Assembly (NCBI GenBank): GCA_004558595.1
Contig: SFCN01000026.1
Span: forward strand, 1-24,096
Reading direction: 5' to 3'
Source: Phascolarctobacterium sp.
GTDB lineage: Bacteria; Bacillota; Negativicutes; Acidaminococcales; Acidaminococcaceae
Length of the DNA stretch: 24,096 nucleotides
Below are positions 1 to 5,002 of the stretch, one piece after another (position 1 is the stretch's first letter; every line of letters begins with the position of its first letter). The translations under genes were made by a program, and so were the position numbers. The notes below the pieces were generated by a model, which saw only the letters and a list, made by a program, of their open reading frames with translations, ran no database searches and was not told where the DNA came from.

Positions 1-90
1 CAAAGCGACCTTAATGTCATATTTGGACAACTCCCTCGAAATGAGAGCGCCTACAACGCCCGAGCCGATGATCGCAACATCTTACTTCAT
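1..90 (-). pseudogene. N-terminal end of FAD-dependent oxidoreductase, stop at codon 3 (partial)
   Basis: The gene runs off the left edge of the window. Read from an ATG at 90, the frame is Met-Lys-stop, then DVAIIGSGVVGALISREL and about ten further residues to the edge. The GxGxxG motif after a hydrophobic strand is the dinucleotide-binding Rossmann start of the DAO/GlpA-like FAD oxidoreductases, which commonly begin MKYDVAIIGSGVVG; the stop TAA sits where a Tyr codon (TAC/TAT) is expected. A ribosome binding site (GGGGTGAGG) lies just upstream of the ATG, so the start is not in doubt. No ATG/GTG/TTG lies between the stop and the Rossmann motif. Either the gene is inactivated by a single base change or this is a sequence error. 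The ATG overlaps the TGA of the upstream remnant ORF. Substrate cannot be told from 28 residues. Confidence 0.6.
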
Positions 91-359
91 AAAACCTCAC
101 CCCTTCTTCCGTCATTTCCGTCATTTCCGTCAGATTTACAAGAATAATACTGTGTGGTTATTCCATGCTCTATTGCAATTCCAAAATCCCTTTCCATATC
201 TGCCCTGACCTCAGCAGCAGTAAAGGTTCTTCCTGCTCTGATATCATATAAACCCTTTGCTATCTCAGCGTCAAATTCTTCTTTAGCTAGTGCTCCCATA
301 GCAACAGGAGCATTGATATTCAGATGCAGATTTGGACATGTTCCCCTCCAGATACGCAT
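87..359 (-). pseudogene. C-terminal remnant of a RelB/DinJ-family antitoxin
   Basis: The 90-codon ORF contains ALAKEEFDAEIAKGLYDIRA followed by GRTFTAAEVRADMERDFG, which matches in pattern the C-terminal half of RelB/DinJ antitoxins (a Glu/Asp-rich helix, then 'AGR...xAxEVxxxMxRxxG'), the part that wraps the toxin. The N-terminal ribbon-helix-helix DNA-binding half is absent: a TAA lies in frame immediately before the ATG at 359, and the DNA upstream does not translate to an RHH fold. The reading frame also continues past the usual antitoxin end (RDFGI) for about 25 residues into the leader of the next gene, where a 9-bp repeat gives GNDGNDGR. No cognate RelE/YafQ toxin is visible. I read it as a decayed antitoxin fused by deletion to the oxidoreductase leader. 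A short expressed protein is possible but less likely. Confidence 0.55.
111..128. repeat. 9-bp tandem repeat (GTCATTTCC x2, plus a partial third)
   Basis: GTCATTTCC occurs twice head to tail, followed by GTCAGATTT, which shares the first four bases. It lies inside the 3' extension of the antitoxin remnant, in frame (GND GND GR on the minus strand), close to the junction where antitoxin similarity ends. Confidence 0.8.
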
Positions 360-365
360 TTATTG

Positions 366-409
366 AACGGGAACCATGGCATAGTCTGAAAGTGCATTGT
401 TTTCCCGTT
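366..409. repeat. 8-bp inverted repeat upstream of the antitoxin remnant
   Basis: AACGGGAA (366-373) and TTCCCGTT (402-409) are perfect inverted copies separated by 28 bases. They sit directly upstream of the ATG at 359. They could be a relic of an operator or of a hairpin; nothing in the sequence decides this. Confidence 0.5.
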
Positions 410-447
410 GATAACTATTCTGTATTATATGCTATTAATGATTTTTC

Positions 448-476
448 TTGCATGATTTCCAATGTGGTGGTAAAAT
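448..476 (+). promoter_or_regulatory. Plus-strand promoter for the putative antitoxin RNA
   Basis: TTGCAT (448-453) and TAAAAT (471-476) are separated by exactly 17 bp, a good sigma-70/SigA match. The expected start is near 483. No plus-strand ORF follows, but a strong terminator lies at 535-568, so the product would be a short RNA. Confidence 0.65.
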
Positions 477-482
477 AAACGT

Positions 483-573
483 AGAAAGAGTGCTACCGAT
501 AGACGGTTGCCCTTTAGTTAACTAGCTACAAAAGAGTAACCGAAACTTTGGGGAAAGAGGCGGTTACTTTTTT
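483..573 (+). ncRNA. Putative antisense antitoxin RNA of a type I toxin locus
   Basis: This ~90-nt interval is bounded by the promoter at 448-476 and by the terminator hairpin plus T-run at 535-573. It has no coding potential. It converges on the minus-strand toxin gene and overlaps the toxin's last codons, stop and terminator (564-573 and 535-568), so the two transcripts would be perfectly complementary over about 39 nt. It contains the 10-bp palindrome TAGTTAACTA (516-525). Its 5' part (491-513) resembles the toxin mRNA leader in sense, not in antisense. The convergent, 3'-overlapping layout is that known for type I pairs such as TxpA/RatA and BsrG/SR4. The ends are inferred from promoter and terminator positions only. 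Confidence 0.55.
535..568. terminator. Bidirectional terminator between toxin gene and antisense RNA
   Basis: AGTAACCG (535-542) pairs perfectly with CGGTTACT (561-568), with an inner CTTT/AAAG stem around GGGG. A run of T follows on the plus strand (569-573) and TTTT follows on the minus strand (534-531 read as CTTTT), so it can end transcripts from both sides. The toxin stop codon (566-564) lies within the stem. Confidence 0.8.
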
Positions 574-653
574 GCTTTAAAAACTAAGAGTAAAACGAGC
601 GTTGCAACTTCGACTAAAAGTCTAAGTAAATTGACCACATCCGAGAAACTCAA
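564..653 (-). CDS. Small hydrophobic type I toxin-like protein (holin-like), 29 aa
   Basis: A TTG start at 653 opens a 29-codon frame ending in TAA at 564: MSFSDVVNLLRLLVEVATLV, then LLLVFKAKK. It has one predicted membrane helix (about residues 6-25, almost all Leu/Val) and a short basic C-terminal tail. This is the plan of the small Firmicute type I toxins (TxpA/BsrG/Fst and 'putative holin-like toxin' groups), which damage the membrane when not silenced. The ribosome binding site is exceptional: GAGGAGGGGGGC at 672-661, about 9 nt before the TTG. The stop codon is embedded in a bidirectional terminator, and a convergent promoter faces the gene. The locus sits alone in AT-rich DNA beside a tRNA gene, as is common for acquired modules. 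Coding status rests on RBS, length, hydrophobicity and context; the family assignment is by architecture rather than by alignment. Confidence 0.65.
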   Translation of the reverse strand: MSFSDVVNLLRLLVEVATLVLLLVFKAKK

Positions 654-742
654 AGCTAACGCCCCCCTCCTCAATTAAAGTCAGAGGGCCAAGCAAAAGC
701 CCTCTGCCAAAGAGGGCAACCGCCTACCGTTATGGTAGCACC
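654..742 (-). promoter_or_regulatory. Structured 5' leader of the toxin mRNA with alternative hairpins
   Basis: Reading on the minus strand, the leader first has a CTACC/GGTAG hairpin. Three mutually pairing segments follow: A, GCCCTCT (717-711); B, AGAGGGC (705-699); and C, GGCCCTCT (690-683). B can pair perfectly with A or with C. CCCTC of segment C can also pair with the G-rich ribosome binding site (672-661). Such exclusive pairings suit translational masking of a toxin RBS, but no fold was computed. Confidence 0.45.
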
Positions 743-748
743 GCTACT

Positions 749-757
749 ATTATAGCA
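749..757 (-). promoter_or_regulatory. Extended -10 promoter of the toxin gene
   Basis: On the minus strand TGC precedes a perfect TATAAT (754-749), giving an extended -10 (TGnTATAAT). The -35 position (777-772, TTTTCT) is poor, as is usual for extended -10 promoters. The start would lie near 742, leaving an ~89-nt leader. Confidence 0.6.
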
Positions 758-798
758 CAAATTGTCGAAAGAGAAAATATATTTTTATTATATGGAAT

Positions 799-826
799 GA
801 GCGGCCGTTTTGGTCGCTCTTTTTTT
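799..826 (+). terminator. Plus-strand rho-independent terminator
   Basis: GAGCGGCC (799-806) pairs with GGTCGCTC (812-819) with one G-U wobble and a GTTTT loop, followed by seven T (820-826). No plus-strand gene precedes it, so it may catch antisense transcription that runs through the toxin locus. Confidence 0.65.
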
Positions 827-1041
827 CGTAAGCTTAAAACCTATTTATTAAGCATTTTCATTTATGAAATATTTGTTTTAGAGCCTTTTTTACTCAAAAT
901 TAGGCCCTTTTTCCCTTTTTTCTTCCATATTTTACATAGTTTTTTTTAGCATAAGCCCCACATAAGCCCCACGTGTATAAAACTTAATACAAATTACTCT
1001 CAGTTATACAGCTGATAGTTCATCTCTTCTTTTGCTAGACA
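827..1041. other. AT-rich non-coding stretch between toxin locus and tRNA genes
   Basis: No ORF with a credible start and RBS was found on either strand. It contains several T/A runs and one tandem repeat (950-971). The composition is unlike the core operon to the right and fits an accessory or degraded flank. Confidence 0.6.
950..971. repeat. Tandem 11-bp repeat CATAAGCCCCA x2
   Basis: Two exact head-to-tail copies (950-960 and 961-971), about 120 bp from the 3' end of tRNA-Ser(GCU). Short GC-containing direct repeats in AT-rich DNA beside a tRNA 3' end can be arm-type sites of a tyrosine integrase. No integrase is present, so this is only a possibility. Confidence 0.75.
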
Positions 1042-1080
1042 AATAAAAACGGCTTCGTAGATTATCTCTACAAAGCCGTT
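1042..1080 (-). terminator. Terminator after the serine tRNA genes
   Basis: On the minus strand ACGGCTTTGTAGA pairs with TCTACGAAGCCGT across a GATAA loop (one G-U pair), followed by TTTTTATT. It lies about 10 bp after the CCA end of tRNA-Ser(GCU). Confidence 0.85.
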
Positions 1081-1091
1081 GTTTATTGTGT

Positions 1092-1183
1092 TGGCGGAGT
1101 GGGTGGGATTCGAACCCACGCACGGGGTAAACCGTCTAACGATTTAGCAAACCGTCCTCTTCAGCCAGCTTGAGTACCACTCC
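1092..1183 (-). tRNA. tRNA-Ser, anticodon GCU
   Basis: This 92-nt tRNA has acceptor arms GGAGTGG (5' end at 1183) and CCACTCC, discriminator G and an encoded CCA. The anticodon loop contains GCT (reads AGC/AGU), there is a long variable arm of class II type, and the T-arm is GTGGGTTCGAATCCCAC. Its own promoter lies at 1200-1228 and a terminator follows at 1080-1042. Confidence 0.95.
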
Positions 1184-1199
1184 ATTAGACTACTATATA

Positions 1200-1228
1200 A
1201 GTATAGCACACTCGCTATCTTTTGGCAA
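1200..1228 (-). promoter_or_regulatory. Promoter of tRNA-Ser(GCU)
   Basis: On the minus strand TTGCCA (1228-1223) and TATACT (1205-1200) are separated by 17 bp. The start would fall a few bases ahead of the tRNA 5' end at 1183. Confidence 0.75.
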
Positions 1229-1307
1229 GCATTATTTCCCCGCTTTTACGCTATTTTTTCGCAAGAAACATAAGCTACCTTCAAGCTCGTGCTATCACTT
1301 ACTAAAA

Positions 1308-1397
1308 TGGCGGAAAGGGTGGGATTCGAACCCACGGAGGGCTTGCACCCTCGCTAGTTTTCAAGACTAGAGCCTTAAACCACTCGGCCACCTTTCC
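1308..1397 (-). tRNA. tRNA-Ser, anticodon UGA
   Basis: This 90-nt class II tRNA has acceptor arms GGAAAGG (5' end at 1397) and CCTTTCC, discriminator G and an encoded CCA. The anticodon stem-loop is CTAGT-CTTGAAA-ACTAG with anticodon TGA (reads UCN, mainly UCA). The long variable arm GAGGGTGCAAGCCCTC is clear. No terminator is seen before the downstream tRNA-Ser(GCU), so read-through into it is possible. Confidence 0.95.
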
Positions 1398-1408
1398 GTA
1401 ACAGTACC

Positions 1409-1437
1409 ATTATACGTGAAAAACAGCTCTACGTCAA
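1409..1437 (-). promoter_or_regulatory. Strong promoter of tRNA-Ser(UGA)
   Basis: On the minus strand TTGACG (1437-1432), a 17-bp spacer and a perfect TATAAT (1414-1409) place the start near 1402, 5 nt ahead of the tRNA. Confidence 0.9.
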
Positions 1438-1527
1438 GTGCTTCGCCCTTGCCGTGCCAGAATATGCTACCCCACTACATACTATGCATAGATATCATAG
1501 CAAACACTGGCTAATGCGGCAAAAGCA

Positions 1528-2160
1528 TTATGCCAGCACCCTATCCGTCACGGCCAGAGCTTCTAGCTCCAGCTCTTCGGCTGTCTTGAGCAAATTGTTC
1601 ATCTCCTCCCGCGCATTCTGATTGTAAGCTTCATCCTTAGTGAGGCCCAAATTAATGCGCACGTTATACTCAGCGCAGCGCAAAGCGGCCCGTGCCAACA
1701 GAGCGCTGCAAGCTCCATCCGTAATCACACCTGGATTACCAATGCGTACCAGCCTCTCAGCCAGCGTCAGAACCTTGTAGGAGGCTCTCGCGATAGCTAA
1801 GGGTACCTCCGCTGCCTCCTTGGCAGCACTACGGATGGCAGCAGTGCGAGCCGCCTTCTCCTCCTCCGTCGCCTTGGGCAGCTTGTAGCAGCTCATAAAG
1901 CTGTTGAACACAGCTGCGTCATCCTCTACTAAGCCTAGCAGCCTCTTGCGTACCTCCTCGGCCTCCTCCAACAATGCCTTCACCTCAGGCTCCTGCTGGG
2001 TGAATTTTTCCTTGCCAATGGTCAAATTAGCCACCATGGAGGCCAAGGCAGCCGCCAAAGCGCCAGCCATAGCAGCACCGCCACCGCCTCCCGGCGCCGG
2101 CGCGCTGCTGGCCAGGGCTGTTAAGAACTCCGTACTCTTTAAATCTGTTAAATTACTCAA
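1528..2160 (-). CDS. fchA: Formimidoyl-THF cyclodeaminase / methenyl-THF cyclohydrolase family protein
   Basis: This 210-residue protein belongs to the stand-alone form of the FTCD C-terminal domain, which converts 5-formimidoyl-THF to 5,10-methenyl-THF plus ammonia in histidine/purine degradation, or acts as a methenyl-THF cyclohydrolase (FchA) in one-carbon metabolism; acts in the cytosol. Visible marks are the N-terminal APAPGGGGGAAMAGALAAAL loop (about residues 20-40), the all-helical Ala/Glu-rich body, and the C-terminal NVRINL stretch (about 172-177) typical of the family; length is as expected. The start is TTG at 2160, with AGGAGG 8 nt upstream; an ATG nearer the RBS is out of frame. 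A hairpin ends just before the RBS (2224-2178). No histidine-degradation gene is adjacent, so the pathway cannot be fixed from context. Confidence 0.88.
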   Translation of the reverse strand: MSNLTDLKSTEFLTALASSAPAPGGGGGAAMAGALAAALASMVANLTIGKEKFTQQEPEVKALLEEAEEVRKRLLGLVEDDAAVFNSFMSCYKLPKATEEEKAARTAAIRSAAKEAAEVPLAIARASYKVLTLAERLVRIGNPGVITDGACSALLARAALRCAEYNVRINLGLTKDEAYNQNAREEMNNLLKTAEELELEALAVTDRVLA

Positions 2161-2181
2161 GATCCATTCCTCCTATACAAA

Positions 2182-2224
2182 AGGCTATGAAGCCCCTGCG
2201 ACACTGCATGGGGCCACATAGCCT
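2182..2224 (-). terminator. Terminator after the LPS/Lpt operon, abutting the fchA RBS
   Basis: On the minus strand AGGCTATG-TG-GCCCC pairs with GGGGC-TT-CATAGCCT, followed by TTTTG. It lies about 50 bp after the RuvC-like gene. The T-run ends only a few bases before the AGGAGG of fchA, so transcription of fchA must pass through it or start inside it; it could act as an attenuator. Confidence 0.75.
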
Positions 2225-2277
2225 CTAATTACACTTCTAGACAATAAAACAAGAAAACTATAGCTTCAAATAAGCCC

Positions 2278-2685
2278 TTACACCTCTTGGCGCTGGCCCA
2301 GCCATCGCCTTACCTGCACAACAGCCGCATAAGCGTCCAAGGGCTCGTCAGGCACCAGCATGCCTAAGGGCACCAGCTTGCGCCAGCCCTTGGGCGGGTT
2401 CACCTGCCAATATAGGCTGCGCGCCTCCTCGGTGCTGTGGGCTTCGCCCACAACTGCCACAGGCAGCTGGCCAAAAACCTTGCCTACAGCTTCGCCAATG
2501 GCCTTACTATTAGTGCCATCACCCATGACGATGCCGCTAAGCTCCGTAGAGCCCACAAAGCTAGCTAGCTCTTCGGCAATATTATCCGTCATAGCGATGC
2601 GCAGGGATAAAATCTGCCCCTTGTCATCCACCAGCGCCAGGCCAGTCTTGCTCCTTCCAGGGTCAATGCCTAAATACTTATTCAT
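2278..2685 (-). CDS. RuvC/YqgF-like RNase H-fold protein
   Basis: This 135-residue protein starts KYLGIDPGRSKTGLALVD: a beta strand with Asp, then a glycine turn. This is the first catalytic-strand motif of RuvC/YqgF (RuvX)-type nucleases. A later acidic motif, DEPLDAYAAVVQVRRWL (near residues 113-129), could complete the active site. It is shorter than RuvC (~170 aa) and not a clear YqgF match, so I call only the fold. The ATG at 2685 is chosen because the DPG motif normally lies close to the N-terminus; it overlaps the end of the DUF3084 gene by 8 bp, implying translational coupling. It is the last gene of the outer-membrane operon; its substrate and any tie to the envelope are unknown. Confidence 0.6.
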   Translation of the reverse strand: MNKYLGIDPGRSKTGLALVDDKGQILSLRIAMTDNIAEELASFVGSTELSGIVMGDGTNSKAIGEAVGKVFGQLPVAVVGEAHSTEEARSLYWQVNPPKGWRKLVPLGMLVPDEPLDAYAAVVQVRRWLGQRQEV

Positions 2686-3853
2686 CAGCATCACTGACCT
2701 TAGCCACCTTCGGCACAACCTCCAGGCGCAATCTTACCGGTCCAGCGGTGGTAATATCGCCCTTAGCATAGGCCTTAAGGGTGAACAGGCCATTGGTACG
2801 ACGAATAGCGTTACTAGTTTCGATCATGGTAGCTGCATCCATGTTGCCTACCTTACCTGTTAAGGGATCCGGCAAAACACCGGCCTCAACAGCCTGATGA
2901 TTAATCTGGGTCAAAAAGCCCATGAGCAGATTATCATGGGAGGAGGAGCCATCATGCATATCAAAATCAGCACTGTAAATCAAGGTGCCGTCAGAATAAA
3001 TAAATTGGTTCTCGAACATTTCAATTTCGCACACAGCCAGCTCGCCCACGATAATATTGGCCACTGTGCGCACTCTAAAGAACAAATTGCCCTTGCTTTT
3101 ATCCAGCGCATTCACTGCGTTATTCACCGCGCCACGAGAAACCCAAATGGCCTGCAGGGGCTGGTCCTTTTGCTGCATGCCTAGGCGCTCTAAAGCTACC
3201 TCATTGGCATTCTGCAGCAGCCAGTTCACCTGAGCCACGTTAGCATCGTGCTTGAGGCCACCGCGCATAACGCCGGCATACACAACCTCGCCAGCACGGT
3301 AATAAACCTGACCCTCGCGCATGTTGATAATGCCCTTGCGCAGAGCGGCGGTGGTTTTTTCCAGCTCCTCGATTTCACTAGTCAGCTGCTCCTTGGACTC
3401 GGTCAGGCTAGCCAAAGCCTCCTGAGCCCTGCTATACATACTGTTAACCTCCGCCAGCTTAGCCTCCATCGCATCGTTTTCCCGCATGCTTTCCTGCATA
3501 CGAGCGTCTAGCTCGCCGATTTTTTTATTCTGCTCCTCAACCTTGCCCTTGGCTTCGTTCAAGGCTAGAGTAGCGTCCTCCTTTTCCGCATTGAGCAGCT
3601 TGAGCTCTCGCTGCAGCTTCTCCATGCCAAACAGAGCAGTACGGGCGCTTTGAGAGGAAACAGCCACTACACCAATGGTCAGCACCGCAATGATGGTGCC
3701 ACTGGTAACAGTAAGCAGGATGGATGTGTGCTTAGGCCGCAGGCCAAAGATGGACATTTTCTTTTTGCCAATCTTGCTGCCCATTTTATCAGCCAAGTAA
3801 GCGATAAAGCCGCCTACCACAGCCATAATAATGATTAATCTAATACCTACCAA
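2678..3853 (-). CDS. DUF3084 domain membrane protein with coiled coil
   Basis: This 391-residue protein has two N-terminal membrane segments (about 4-21 and 45-65) flanking a basic loop with KIGKKKMSIFGLRPKHTSI, the hallmark start of DUF3084 proteins. A long Glu/Lys/Ala coiled coil (about 75-175) and a mixed alpha/beta C-terminal domain follow. The family occurs in Negativicutes and cyanobacteria, both with outer membranes; its function is unknown to me. The start is TTG at 3853 behind AGAGGTG. It follows the lptF/G gene by 46 bp and overlaps the RuvC-like gene, so it is co-transcribed with LPS export. A scaffold role in the envelope is my inference from two membrane anchors plus a coiled coil. 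Confidence 0.8.
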   Translation of the reverse strand: MVGIRLIIIMAVVGGFIAYLADKMGSKIGKKKMSIFGLRPKHTSILLTVTSGTIIAVLTIGVVAVSSQSARTALFGMEKLQRELKLLNAEKEDATLALNEAKGKVEEQNKKIGELDARMQESMRENDAMEAKLAEVNSMYSRAQEALASLTESKEQLTSEIEELEKTTAALRKGIINMREGQVYYRAGEVVYAGVMRGGLKHDANVAQVNWLLQNANEVALERLGMQQKDQPLQAIWVSRGAVNNAVNALDKSKGNLFFRVRTVANIIVGELAVCEIEMFENQFIYSDGTLIYSADFDMHDGSSSHDNLLMGFLTQINHQAVEAGVLPDPLTGKVGNMDAATMIETSNAIRRTNGLFTLKAYAKGDITTAGPVRLRLEVVPKVAKVSDADE

Positions 3854-3899
3854 AGGCTCACCTCTTCTCGAAGCCAGCTTTTACAAGCTCTTCGGATAA

Positions 3900-4991
3900 T
3901 TAGACATTCTTTTTCTTCATAAAGTACAGACCAATACCCAAGCAAAGTATATTGGGGATAGCACAGGCCAGAAGAGGAGGCATAGCTCCTCCCTTGCCCA
4001 AGCCGGTGGTAAAGGTCATAACAGCGTAATAAATAAAGATAACGATAACGCTGATACCAAGGCCGATGGAGGAGCTGGTCCTTTGCTTTTGGGTGCCCAG
4101 GCAGGCGCCAATCATGGCAAAGAAGAAGCTAGCCAAAGGAATATTGATACGCATAAAAATCTCGCACCATTGACGATTGGTGGGACTCTTTTGCTTTTCC
4201 AGCATACCGATATATTCCCGCAGCTCCCGAATAGTCATTTCCTCCGGGTCCTTTTGCTCCCAGGAAATTTGCTTAGGAGAGAAATTCAAGGGGATAATCT
4301 GCTCGGTAAATTTAGCCGAGCTGGTCACGCCCTCTTGATCGTTTAAGGCAAAGACATTGCCGTTCACAATACGCCAGCTGCCGTTTTCCCAATAGCCATC
4401 CTTGGCAGTTTGAATGCGGGTGATTTTGCCCTTTTCAAACTCTTCGATGGTAATATCGGTCATTTTGCCTTTTTTTTCATCAAATTTATTGGCATAGGTT
4501 ACCCTTTGGGTATTGCCACTAATGGTTTTAATAACGATATGCTCCTGAGTAGTGGGTCTAGTATTATGCTTAATCTCCTCGTTGAGAATGCGCTTCGCCT
4601 CAGCCTTGGAAAAGGGCACCATTTTTTCGGCCCACACTAAGGAAAACATGCTGACGATAAAGCCAACCACCAGAACCGGCGCCACAATGCGGTAATAGCT
4701 CACGCCGCCCGCCTTCATGGCTACGATTTCGCTGCTACCGGACAGCTTACCAAAGGCCATCAGGGCAGCCAAAAGCATGGACATGGGGAAGGTGTAGTTG
4801 ATGATTTCCGGCATATTATACATGAACAGTCGCGCAATGGTCTCGATGGAGGCGCCGTATTGAGTAATATACTGGGTAATCTTGAACAGCATGGTGCTGG
4901 CAATAAAAATGCTGGAGAAGGAAGCAACGCCGAAAATGAAGGGATAGAGCAGCTCCTTCAGCACATAGCGGTCTAATAATCGTAATCGCAC
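3900..4991 (-). CDS. lptF: LPS export permease LptF/LptG family (YjgP/YjgQ)
   Basis: This 363-residue protein is a transmembrane subunit of the LptB2FG ABC transporter that extracts LPS from the inner membrane. The family topology is clear: three N-terminal helices (about 12-36, 60-81, 102-121), a periplasmic beta-jellyroll region (about 125-275), and three C-terminal helices (about 283-299, 308-327, 336-357). The GSSEIVAMKAGGVSYYRI stretch (85-102) is the coupling-helix region that contacts LptB. Start is GTG at 4991 with AGGAGG 7-8 nt upstream. It lies 11 bp downstream of lptB. Proteobacteria have two such permeases; only one lies in this window, so the transporter may use a homodimer or a second gene elsewhere. 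LptF versus LptG cannot be told apart by eye. Confidence 0.9.
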   Translation of the reverse strand: MRLRLLDRYVLKELLYPFIFGVASFSSIFIASTMLFKITQYITQYGASIETIARLFMYNMPEIINYTFPMSMLLAALMAFGKLSGSSEIVAMKAGGVSYYRIVAPVLVVGFIVSMFSLVWAEKMVPFSKAEAKRILNEEIKHNTRPTTQEHIVIKTISGNTQRVTYANKFDEKKGKMTDITIEEFEKGKITRIQTAKDGYWENGSWRIVNGNVFALNDQEGVTSSAKFTEQIIPLNFSPKQISWEQKDPEEMTIRELREYIGMLEKQKSPTNRQWCEIFMRINIPLASFFFAMIGACLGTQKQRTSSSIGLGISVIVIFIYYAVMTFTTGLGKGGAMPPLLACAIPNILCLGIGLYFMKKKNV

Positions 4992-5002
4992 TTTTCTTCC
5001 TC

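Larger units (their letters stand above)
491..740. repeat. Imperfect inverted repeats flanking the small toxin gene (491-513 / 713-740)
   Basis: The left arm reads TGCTACCGATAG then ACGGTTGCCCT (491-513). The reverse complement of the right arm (713-740) reads TGCTACCATAACGGTAG then GCGGTTGCCCT. The arms differ mainly by a 5-bp insertion and a few substitutions. Because each arm lies just downstream of a promoter pointing inward, both transcripts would carry nearly the same 5' leader. Confidence 0.7.

Noticed and set aside
14..366. Plus-strand frames at 14-208 and 154-366
   Set aside because: They oppose the recognisable oxidoreductase start and antitoxin remnant; no RBS and no family features.
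1170..1370. 66-codon plus-strand frame across the tRNA region
   Set aside because: It runs antisense through both serine tRNA genes.
1506..1538. Hairpin at the fchA 3' end (CTGGCATAATGC / GCATTAGCCAG) as a terminator
   Set aside because: The stem is plausible but no T-run follows on the minus strand, and it overlaps the last codons; not strong enough to list as a terminator.
2225..2277. Promoter for fchA in the gap after the RuvC-like gene
   Set aside because: TATAGT and TAATTA candidates have no acceptable -35 at 16-18 bp.
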